Shown one piece after another: positions 1 through 10,900 of a stretch of DNA of 64,000 bases. The notes under the pieces are model-generated. The model saw only the letters and a list, made by a program, of their open reading frames with translations. It was not told the DNA's origin and did no database searches. The number at the start of each line of letters is the position of its first letter. Positions within the stretch are counted from its first letter, which is position 1. This DNA is from Lasioglossum baleicum (Eukaryota > Arthropoda > Insecta > Hymenoptera > Halictidae), in NCBI RefSeq assembly GCF_051020765.1, contig NC_134939.1, forward strand, positions 14,439,203 through 14,503,202. The letters run 5' to 3'. The position numbers and the translations under genes were made by a program.

Positions 1-1235
1 GACCAGATCTTTAGACGTCCGAGCTTCAAAGCGGACCTCGACTTTGGCGGTTTGCTTTCCAGCTAGAGCGATTAGACGTAAGAAATATGAAAAAAGAAAG
101 TAAAAAGTTGGGGGGGGCGGAACTAGCGAAACAGAAGCCTGTCGGTGAGTTTCGCAATGCGTTGATTCGGCGCCTCGGCGGCCGCACTGATTGTATACAT
201 TCGATTTGTCGGATCATTGAGGGTTAGTGCCTTTTTGAATATTCCCGGCCGTAGCGTAGCGTCGTGTCGTGTCGTGTCGTCTCACGCCCGACAGAAGGAG
301 CGAGAGGGAGAGAGAGAGAGAGAAAGCGAGCGAGCCATCTATAAATATAAATACGAGTGTACAGGGCATTCATGCTAATAAAAGAAACGAAAAAAAAAAA
401 TAACGAAAACAATTGTGTCAGGGTGCGACCTTCCGTTCCTCCTTCAACGTTCCTCCTTTTTCTGCTGGAAGATCACTTGAGGCTTGAGGGAACGCGAGCC
501 CGCAACACCGTGTACCGGCTATGGCCTCTCGTTCGAGACCTTGAAGCGAAATCCAATTTCCTCTGGAGCTCTCGTGCATGTTGACCAATCGTAAACTTGG
601 AACAAGTCCAGACGGTTCGAATGTAAAGTGAGCTTTCCAGCGGCTAAGTCGAGGAATGGAGTAGCTTTTGTTTTTCTATCAACAAGCATGTGTAATAGTT
701 TGCTGGCTAGGTTAATTGTAAACGATAGAAGTTACGCGGAAGAAACTAGTCCGTCGAGACCCGCGCGAACAACGTTAAATTAATCGCGTCGCTGAATGAA
801 GCTTCCGTGAAACTATCAGCGGCGGCTTTATTTCTTTATTTCTTCCTATTGTACAAACGAACGATAGTCCTTATCATGTTCCTCCAACCCTCTCTCACTT
901 GTCTGTATTGCTGCGAAAAAGCTGCTGACGGAAAAGACGTGTTCGATGAGGATTATGGCGAATTTAATCGTTCAATTATTCACGAATCTAAAGAGAACTT
1001 CAGCTTTCCGAATATTCCAAATTTTCGAATAGTTTGCCTTGGAAACTTGCCTAGGAAATGTTAAAGAAGTTTCCACTTCATTTAAGAATATTATCGAATG
1101 AACTTGTTGAAACTGTTTAAGTAGAAAAATTGTTTCATTGAGAATTATGAAATTTTCATTCTAGCAGTGTTTTTGTATTCATTTTCATTGCATTTTTGAA
1201 AATGTAAAAGAGAATAGGTCAGTTCGCGTTGATCT
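1..1235. other. Intergenic, no gene recognised
   Basis: No ORF here has recognisable domains or convincing splice context. The first 600 bases are relatively GC-rich and contain simple repeats (listed separately). From about 600 to 1235 the sequence is AT-rich and featureless. The short ORFs on both strands have compositions expected of non-coding DNA. Confidence 0.5.
251..333. repeat. Simple repeats: (GTCGT)n then (GA)n
   Basis: A run of GTCGT units at about 259-281 is followed by a purine-rich GAGAGG/GAGAGA tract at about 299-330. Together they form adjacent pyrimidine/purine-biased microsatellites. Seen directly. Confidence 0.75.
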
Positions 1236-1239
1236 TTAA

Positions 1240-1564
1240 CCCCTTCCATTATGATAACGAGTCAGACTCGTGACGAGGAGTTCAAGCACATTCTACTACA
1301 TACAATGTAGATATTTGATTCTTCTCTGTTAGGCTTGAAGACACATACAGGGTGGTCCATTTATCTTGAGACAGTCAATTATTACGGAAACCAGCAGGAA
1401 TATGAAAAAATGTTTTATATAAAATATATTTTTCACTTGATAGTGTCGTAGCTGATGTCAAAACAAGTTCAATGATGAGGTAGATTTTATTTTTTTGCTA
1501 GAAAATAATCAAGGACAAAGAAGCTCATTGTACTTGTAAAGAAAGTATGTAACACTGCAAGGGG
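1240..1564. mobile_element. Possible TTAA-flanked element (weak)
   Basis: The block begins after TTAA (1236-1239) with CCCCTT and ends in AAGGGG before TTAA (1565-1568). This matches the TTAA target-site habit of piggyBac-type elements, but the inverted match is only a few bases. Inside, at about 1348, is CAGGGTGGTCCATTTATCTT, a typical end of another DNA transposon. It may be a composite of remnants. Confidence 0.35.
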
Positions 1565-2161
1565 TTAAGGAATATTTTCGCTCTGATCAACAAATTCCAA
1601 GAAGAAAGATTGTCGGAATTTTCGGTTTTGGCGAAGTTTGCATTGTGAATTTGATGATTGTCGCTCTAAATGAGTAACAAGCTGATTCGAGACGAAAAGT
1701 AAGCGTTAATCGGTTCGATACGAGAGTTCGCGCTGTCGTATCTACATACATATTCATGTATGTATGCATGATCGAAGCAAGAGCACAGTGCGATGAATTG
1801 ATGAGAACGTTTTTTTAAGATCCGATGAATTATGCAGCCGGTGCTCGACCCGCTGCGCCGGCGGGGGAGGCCACTTTAACACGACTTAGGAACAATTGTC
1901 AGAATTCAGCGTTGTAATTCCGCTGCTCGAGATCTTTCTTTGTCGGTGAAATTTAGACAGTAGGCATTGAAGCGACGTTCACGCGTAGGTCGTTCTTAAA
2001 GCATACACTTTGTTGTCCACGACACCGAGCAGAGTTCCGTGACCTCTTTGATCGCGGAGATATTATATTAATTCATGTTCCTTTTAACGGCGCACGCCTC
2101 CCATTATAATTCACGGTTGTCGTCGAACGCGGCACGCGGCCAAAAAATATTATTACATATA

Positions 2162-2410
2162 ACGCACCTCCGCAAGAAAAGTGACACAACTCAAAAGTGC
2201 AGCATTCGCGAAAAATCAACTTAAAGAATACTGTAACACTTATATTGAAATAGTTTAAGCTTCTTTTAAATTTCAGGTAAGTATGATAAATTGCGAGATA
2301 GAAATGTGACGCTTTTCGTGCATGTGGGGGCACTTCACACATATTTTTCAATGACATAACCACAAAATTGCCATTTTCTGACGTGTGTCACTTTTCTCGC
2401 GGGGGTGCGT
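2162..2410. mobile_element. MITE with ACGCACC termini
   Basis: Imperfect terminal inverted repeats of about 28 bp (left ACGCACCTCCGCAAGAAAAG, right its near-complement with GAGAAAAGTGACAC) bound about 250 bp flanked by TA on both sides, as expected for Tc1/mariner-type insertion. A second, more decayed copy lies at about 59935-60160 and shares the internal text (for example GATAAATTGCGAGATAGA), which confirms a dispersed family. No coding capacity. Confidence 0.8.
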
Positions 2411-3472
2411 TACAATATTTTTATTGAAAATAAAAAATATGTACCTTTATTTAAAAGATATATAATATTCTTAAGGGGCGGCAATTTGGCTTTTTGACCG
2501 GTGCGATGTAACCGCTAGAGCGGGCGCTGATACTACAATACCGTATGTATAAAATTCGATAGAATTTCGAACGATTTTTATTTGTTTTGCATCTGCAACG
2601 GCTGTTCCCATGAAAAACAAAATTTTATTACACCTCGCTTTCTTCAAATTTGTCTGTAAAAATCGAAAATTCCATAAACATCCACAGTCTAGTAATAATA
2701 TATGTACGTTGTTCCAAAAAATGGAACACGTCTATTAATCCTCATATTTACACATATGTACATACACATAACTTCATATAGGGATGCCAATAAAACTATT
2801 TCGGTTTACATAACTCTTTTATTTCTGTATTATATTAACATAACAATTTTTATGTTTGGTATATGCGATGACAAAACCATACTTGCACACAAACGTCACA
2901 TAGGAAATAGTACGAACGGTCGATCGTCTGCAAGAGTTCTTGCGTTGATAATAATCATGGACGTGTGTTAATGTTCGCTCGAATAAAATCAGTGAGTGTG
3001 TAGACGTTAACACTTTGACGGCCGAGGTTTTCGCGCAAAATCGTTTTGCATACCGCCGCCAGTTGCTGCAAACACTTGTTACGGTCCCTACTGGAATACA
3101 CACACTCGATGTTTAGATACTAGTCGAAACCATCATCGTTAATTCCACTGTCGTACGATGAGTATTTACAATGATTTCGGAGGTGCTCTGCAAACACACG
3201 GTAAAGGACTGAAACGGTGCCGAGAAGAAATGTTGCAAAAGTGTTAAACGGGAGGTCAGGCATACATGACACACTGGCCGTCAAAGTAATAGTGCGCAAA
3301 CCGCGGTAAATGAGGTACATCGAAGGAACGTGAGCGTTACGCAGACATTACATCTGGTGCGAAACAATTAACACTTGGCTCGCAGGTGTTTCATCGTCGT
3401 GATAACTTCAGGTACCGGAAATGATCCGCGGAAGCCCGATAAAACGTCGACGAACATTACCCTGTTCGAGCG
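2411..3472. other. Intergenic, nothing recognised
   Basis: AT-rich sequence with no supported gene. The 89-94 aa ORFs on the two strands at 2702-3103 overlap each other and have no recognisable features. A copy of the dispersed CACAGTCTA/CCGCAGTCTA terminal motif occurs near 2686. Confidence 0.5.
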
Positions 3473-3822
3473 AGTACGAAACAATGGGCCCAGACGGGAT
3501 ACGTCTTTTCGCGTATGCGCGTCCAAAACAGTAATGTATCTATGATGAAGCAATGATGTAGCAGAGCCCTGAGGCAGCTATATCGGCGAGAATGTACCGG
3601 TATAATTGACGGGACGCACAGTGGTCCAAATGGACGACTTAGGAGTGCAAAAGTCAAAGAACCAAACATGTAGTAGGCTCCATGGAGATCATATCAATTT
3701 CTTAAAATTCCGCATGGCGCTCAAGGTGCCACATTTCCTCGAGAAGCGTACTTTACTGAGGCTGAAAACGCCGCGCATGCGTGAAAAAACGTATCCTGGC
3801 TGGGCACACTGGTACGAAAGAA
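3473..3822. repeat. Inverted repeat, about 50-bp arms
   Basis: Left arm 3473-3521 (core GGGATACGTCTTTTCGCG) is the imperfect reverse complement of right arm 3771-3822 (core CGTGAAAAAACGTATCC), separated by about 250 bp. No target duplication was identified. It may be a degraded MITE. Confidence 0.6.
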
Positions 3823-3868
3823 GGTACTGTGGTGAAATGTGAATTGACAAGAAGGCCCCCGGTGCAAA

Positions 3869-4190
3869 ACTTGTGTCTCCACTATACCTTCCCCTTCTGC
3901 GACGCTATTCCCCACGCGTTTGGTCTCTGTCGTGCACAAGTCCGGTACTGGCAGAGAGAGGGTAACTTTCCCTCTCTATTCCTGCTCCCTCCCCTCATCT
4001 GACGACACGAGGTCTGCTGCCAGGAACCTTCTTGTCATCTCACTACTATATGTAGATACGCTATTCGACGAGCTCAGAGTCGCCAGATTAACACTTGTGT
4101 CCCCACTTTAGCTTCCCCTTCCACGATGAGGAAGTTCCCCACGCTTGAGTCACGTGACGCGTGGCAGAGAGAGGGTACTTTTCTCCTTTA
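3869..4190. repeat. Diverged direct duplication
   Basis: Two blocks of about 100 bp, at about 3869-3975 and 4091-4190, share the ordered landmarks ACTTGTGTC, CTTCCCCTTC, TTCCCCACGC and GGCAGAGAGAGGGTA. This indicates an old tandem duplication with a period of about 222 bp. Function unknown. Confidence 0.6.
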
Positions 4191-4522
4191 TGGGGATAGA
4201 CTCGTTTTTCCGGGATTGCGAGTGTGCGGCTTCTCTTTTCTCAATAATGCATGCGATGGGGTTTTTCGATGGTCAAAAGCGCTAGATGAAACATCAATCT
4301 AAGCTGCGATCGCCCTCAAAAGTCCTAGTTCTACGTTTACGAGGCGTAATTTGCGTTCTACATGTGTATATAAAATCTGCTATCTACCGATCAAGTTAAA
4401 ACACAGCGTTTGAGGGCGTTCGCGGCCCAGATTGATCTGTGATTAGTGAAATTATTTCATAATCAAGAAATGAGAACAAGCATATCCCGCACCCCTGCAA
4501 TCCTGGAAACGAGAGTCTAGCC

Positions 4523-4689
4523 CAGGCATGGCCAGACGTAGCACTTCTCCCAGCCGCGCGTCTCGGCCCCGTGGCGACCATAGTGCTCGGAGCAACTACG
4601 GCCGCCAAGGGGATTGAGACGCGCGGCCGGGAGAAGTGGGGGAATTCCTTGAGAATCCCTAGCACGCGTGCTATTTCTGGCCATGTCTG
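4523..4689. mobile_element. hAT-type MITE with perfect 8-bp target duplication
   Basis: The element starts CAGGCATGGCCAGA and ends with the complement of CAGACATGGCCAGA. The 8 bases on each side are identical (GTCTAGCC at 4515-4522 and 4690-4697). CAG...CTG ends with an 8-bp duplication are the signature of hAT superfamily transposition. The interior is GC-rich and partly palindromic (GCGCGTCTC opposite GAGACGCGC). It has no transposase and must have been mobilised in trans. The intact duplication suggests a fairly recent insertion. Confidence 0.9.
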
Positions 4690-4697
4690 GTCTAGCC

Positions 4698-4918
4698 CCT
4701 TAACTTGAATTATAAACAGCAGTACGGTAAAGTCGCGATCTAGCTGTCATCGCCTGTACCCCTTAATTCGTGCTCCCTCCGCTGATCCTGCCGACTCTGA
4801 ACGAGCTTCCGGCGAAACGTTCGCAATGTCAATCACACGGCAACGATGGACAGTTACACGGATCACTAGCACCTGTTCGCGATGCTAACCGACTTTCTAA
4901 CGATAAACAAATCTAAGC
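4698..4918. other. Short intergenic gap downstream of IPMK
   Basis: About 220 bp of unremarkable sequence between the hAT MITE and the IPMK polyadenylation signal. Nothing recognised. Confidence 0.5.
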
Positions 4919-4924
4919 TTTATT
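4919..4924 (-). promoter_or_regulatory. IPMK polyadenylation signal AATAAA
   Basis: The minus strand reads AATAAA about 28 nt after the IPMK stop codon (4952-4954). This implies a very short 3' UTR. It is the nearest canonical signal in the correct orientation. Confidence 0.6.
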
Positions 4925-4951
4925 ACAGAATATAAAATAACATAAGCATGA

Positions 4952-7900
4952 TTATGCGGCGTTATCCTTGGGAGTCAAGAACATCTCGACGAGTTTGATC
5001 AAGTTCTCGATACCCTCCAAATAATTTACATCGAGCGTGTTTCGATCCTCGGTCGGGAAGACATGCGTGAAGTCGATCATATTAATCCTAACCCAGTTCA
5101 GCTTCTCTTCCGACGAACTGCTGAGTTCGCTGAGGAGGGCATCGTAATCCTTCTTCATCTGAATGATGTCGTCATCATAGTTGTTACCGTAGGAATGCGT
5201 GCGACATAGTCGATCCCCTCTGAAATCGGAACTGCAGGATCCGCTTCTGTTCACGGACTTTTCTTTGTCCGTCGACTCGCATTCGCTACTCAAACTGATA
5301 CTCCGTTTGATGCAGTGTACCCTCTCGACCGTCTGATTTCGGTCTGTCTCGACGGTCCGGCTCGTTCCAGAGTCACGGTTACCTTTGCTCGCGTCTTCGA
5401 ACACTTTCGTCGCGGTCGCGTGATCGCTCGCGGTGGGAAATGAATTGGGTACGTGACCGGTCGGCGTTGTTCCGTCGGTGGTGTTCAGGTTATTCGGCTG
5501 TAGGTAATGCCGCAGTCTTTTCGCGTCGTATGCCACCAACAGCGAACTGGAATAAAAGCGGAACAGCCGCTGGGTACGAAAGAATAGCAAGATCTTCCAC
5601 AGGAAAGAGAGAAGTTGCACGATCAATTCACGGCAGGGCGGTCTTTCTGGACTTATGTTCAGGAACAATTTCAGCGCTGCGCAGGAAAAAAAGGGACTAT
5701 GTATTACGTGTAATTTCATTCTATACAAATTCATCCGTATTCGAGATGTAAATAAATAAAAATAACGGATTTCTTAGAAAATGCTGCTGACAGATTTGCT
5801 CAAAATGAATGTTTTTCGATCAAGAAAACGGTATTGTTTAGCACTAAAACTAGTGGACGTGTCAAAATGATAAATTTCAGATTTTTTATTCTATTAGGTT
5901 GGAAAGAAAGTTCTTGCGGTTTTTATTGTAAAATCGAAATAACGAAAACCGTAAGAACTTTCTTTCCGACCTAATATAATTACTGAGATTGTAAAGAGGA
6001 TGCTCTATATGGAAAATTATTATTAGACTGCGGATCTTTATGCAAAATAAAAAATGTTTGCATTGATTGCAGCACACAGGAGCCAAATAAAAATTGCATT
6101 ATTCTTTTAATTATCTTATCCAGCTGAAATTAATACATTGATGTCCTTAAATATTTTTAATATTTTCGCAGGTTCAAATTGTACGTGCACATTTTTGTTA
6201 TAAATGCATAAAATCCGCAGTCCAATTAACAAACTTATTTATTCGAGTAGACATTGTATTATAACAAAGGACGTTTATTGGTACATTTGGTCACTTTTTC
6301 TATTTATGCAAGCAAAATTGTGGCATTTTGTAAACCAAACTTTGTTTCGCGTACTCCTTTTTAGTTTTCTTTATTATACGAACTCGCCAAACACGTCAAT
6401 CTTTTTGGGAAGGCGCTTCCGTGTTATACGGGAGTTGCCTGTATCAGCAATTAGCAAGTAACAACTTAAGCGTCCGTAGTTCTAAATAATAAAACAGTAG
6501 TTGAAGTTTATAATGTACCTTCCACAACACCCTTGGCATCAAGGGTTTTGCCATAGTGTTTGCCGAACTTTTTCAACTGGCCAGAAGGGAGACAATAAAC
6601 TTGAAATCCAGTTATGCAAAAACCATAAGTGCGCTTCGACTCGGCATACTTTAATTCTTCCGTGGCCCTTTTTTGCGGCGTGGCGAGAGGATCCCATGTT
6701 CGTCTACCAATCTTTATATCCATCACACACGGTTCGGCCATACCATCGATAATATCTTTCAGCGTAAGGAATGTAACTCCTTGAACATCATAGAAAAACA
6801 CCATACATATTATAAATTATTCAAGATCGGCGTTTTCCATGCAGAGAAAAAGATATTTTGATGAGATCAACGTAGAAACTTGATACAACTAATCGAATGT
6901 CTTACGTTTGCCAAATATCTGCAACTCTGTCGTGCCGTAATACTTTGGCACAAAATTCTTCAACTGCATCATAACAGGATCTTCGGATTCTTCTAAATTC
7001 TCGTAGAATGCGATCTCCCGTTTACCAAGCAAAGGTTTAACGACAGGTTTAAGCACACGCCCATCCGGCCTACGTAGCATACCTATAACATTTTCAACGA
7101 AAACTTTTTATGACAATCATCAAGTTGAAACACAGCGGATCTCTGTGCGGAACTAAAATTTTCTCTTTTCTCTCGAAATTTTTTCATTAACCCTCATCCG
7201 CCCCTCGTATCAATCTGACACAGTATTCTCGAAATAAGTTATACTGTTCTGTTATTTGTAGGTAAGTTTTCCTAAAACTTTTTAATGCGAAACACATAAC
7301 CGAGAAACTTAAGTAAATGTTAACTCATCATCAATTTGACTAAAAAAACATCGGAAAATAACTGTTTGCCTTGTTATTTTGTTGATTTTTTATCACCGTG
7401 TCAATTTGACACCGAGGGACAGATTCGGTTCGTGAAATGGGGGACGGATGAGGGTTAATGACTATTTAACAAAGCCGCGGAGAACATTTTCGCAAGCGGG
7501 AAGAGTTACTTCAAATGACCTGACCTTCCTTGCAAGGAAGTACAACATTTTCGGGACACTCTGTATACTATTGTATGTATGGTTTGACTTAACGATATAC
7601 AAGACAGGAGAATATTAAACTTTAAAACAAAATTGATAACGTTCGAAGAGAGAAATAAAGAGTAAAGTTCGAAATTAGAATATTAACGTATTAGGAGAAA
7701 GTGTACAAGTTGGTCAACAAGACGACGAAAACAAAATGTTTGAAAGATACGAAGGAAAGTGTAGAGTACCGTAGAGAATGCTGTAGAGATTAAAAGCCGA
7801 AGGTCAAGATAGCGCAAAATTAGCTAAAACCAGAAGCAACCAATTCCGAAAAGCAGGTACAATTTAGCTGTATAAAGAAGGTCAATGTTAACGCAAGATA

Positions 7901-10900
7901 TAAATATTCAGTCGGCAGTGGTATCCAAGTATACTTGAAGAAGGATGGTGTGAATGATAGCCAGAGCCTAATATGTAACTAGATTACGAATCTTCGCACA
8001 AAAACAGTTTAATAACATACTTTAATATACAAAAAATTGCAAAATTCTTCTTATTATTATTATTATTATTCCATAATTGGATGCACTCCAACGTGGTATG
8101 CGGTAAGTGACATTGGTAATTACTTCTAGAATGTAATAATATCTTAAATTAAATTAAATTTCTTTTTGGATCATACTAAATTTAGTTTATAATTACTTCT
8201 GAATTCAAGAAGCAAACCCTTTGTACCTACTTGAATTTTTTTCAAAGATAAAGGAAACAAAGAAGAAATATACGAGTAAGCCCATTTATACAAATAACAA
8301 GCGTTTACACAGTTTGCATACTTTCACACGAACTTTGATAGAAGTTGAATAATTCATTAAAAAATTAGAATAACGAGTAAAACATTAGAACGACTGCTGG
8401 AAAGTTAATAAACAGTGTTGTATTTTATACCGAAAACTTGTTTAAAATCTTAGCTGCAATCCACTGTAATTCCACATGAACTTATATGTACTACTTATGT
8501 ATAATGCATTTGACCTTCATCGATATATCTGAAGTCGTAAGTAATGGTGTCTATGACGCACAGATTGTGTAACAATTGCGTTCGTAGTTTTCTACTCGAC
8601 ACCAACGATTGGTCAGGTAAAACATCCTAACTAGATAACAATGCCTTTCGTCGCGTTGTTAAACATGTCCGCGGCAGTCCGCGGTTGGGTGTTATCAAGG
8701 ATAGAAGACATTTGTGTTAATGCAAAACTTAATCGCCATAATCATGTATCAGTCATGCTTTTTCTAAATGTAGATAATAAAATTGATTTATTTGAACCTC
8801 TATTGTTGCATATCTTGGTAATTGTGCAATTATTGCGTTTATAGTCTTCACGATTAAAATCTTATTGATCAAAAACAATAGGTTTGTTCGTTTAACCCGC
8901 AATGTAGTTCATTCTATAAGAACTTTGAAAGAACTGGCTGGTGTACTGAACAAATTCCAGTAAATGCTTGTACAATCTATTCAGAAATATTCATGCGTTA
9001 AAAAATAACTCCCGAGGCAAGAAATTACACACGCAACAAATAAAATATTTGTAATCTTTCTAATACCAGGAAAAATATTATTTATGTATGTATGTATGTA
9101 CCGGTATACACAGATACACCGAAAGACGTAAGAGATATAATATCGAATTTCCAAATCGATTAGATAAATACTTTCTTAGTACATAATCTTAGGCCAAGCT
9201 ATATAAAACTGAAGTTGAAAAATAACGCGTTCAAAATCGTGATATTGTTTATCCAAGTGCTGAAGTAAACTAATAGAAACTATTAACGCGTTCCAGGAAA
9301 CTCGTCGTCTATAACTGTTACCGCTAAACTGCAGAACATACAGTCCTCGACAAAATTAAAATCAATTGCAAAATTTGCCACCGAACAGACAGACAGACAA
9401 ACAAACAAACAAACAAGAAAAAGCGAGTTAATAAAAACGTGGTAAAAAGAACACTAGAACCACTGCAGCGCCGGAAATGGTGACTTTCAGATTTTCTATT
9501 TCCTACAGTTACTTAGATCGTAAACATGAATAATTTCTATGGGTCAAGTCTTATTCGTTTTGAAAAGCAGCACATGATCTTTTATACAATTGTTACGTCG
9601 CGTCGCTCTGTACTGTTAGCGTTAAATTAAAAATGATTGATTAACAAGTTATAACAAAGCCATTCATAATTCACTTTAATAGTACATAACACTTAACCTT
9701 GCGTTCAATACACTAAAATTGACCGATGATTATACGCTGTGTATTCAATTCATACTTGTTGACTATTCGTCACGAGTTCTCGTCCAACACGTGGACTACA
9801 TTATGCTACATATGTATAGTGCAGACTACAGAGCCGAGAAAGGACTCTATGTAACGTAATCGTACTCAATTGGAATGTTTAAACTAATTGTAAGTACAAA
9901 ATTATCGGATTATTTAAAGTACAGGGTGTAACAAAATTTAGTGTCATGGCAGATGGTTGTACACCTTCGGATCTGTAGAGATTTCTTAAAAGAAATTGCC
10001 GCAAAATTGACTTTGATCTTGAAATTCAAGATCAAATTTTTGTCAAAGAAACCATAGGTCGCAACTCAACCGTTCTCTTATAAAAGAATGTTAGATATTT
10101 TAACGTCGTCTTTCGTTCCTTGAGTTGCGAACCATCATGGTTTATGACTGTTAACAATCGTCCTTGAACAGCGGCTTCGATTTGGCCAGCATTATTTTGT
10201 AAACGGAACGGATGTAAACAAATAGAGGACGGTAAACATCGCAGTCTCTTGACTTCTTTTTCTGGGGAGCAGTGAAGCATATTGTTAACCGGTCAGGACA
10301 ATAAGAAGAAGAACTATGCAGCAATTGAAATCACGAATCGAGGACGCTTTTCACCGTGCGCAGTTTATATCGAACATTTACGAAAAAGTTCGCAGAAATT
10401 TGGAAGAAAGACTAAGGACCTGCTTACGAAATAATGCTGGCCATATCGAAGCCGGTGATCAAGCACGACTATTAAGAGCGATAAATCTTGATGGTTCTAT
10501 TGGATGGCAAAGAACGGAAGACGACGTTAAGACATTTAACATTCACATTACATGAATTGAATTTCAAGGTCAAAGTCAATTTTGCTACACCCCGTACATT
10601 TAAAATACATTTTAATATTATATGTATTACCAAAATCAATTAATCCGAATGAATTTTCAGTATCTCAAGACCTACATTTTCAATAAATATTCACATTGGT
10701 AAGTTCATTGTCCAATCATCTCGTGAATGAAAGCCGATCGACAAAAACTTTCAAGGGAAATGTTGTTCAGATTGATGACCTTGGCAGCATCTTTCAAGGT
10801 CATTGAAATTTGAGGGGAGGACCCTTTTCTACAAGTTCACCTCCACTCTCCACTGGTCCACTAACAAAATTTTCCCAATAAAAACAAAATTATATCAGGT

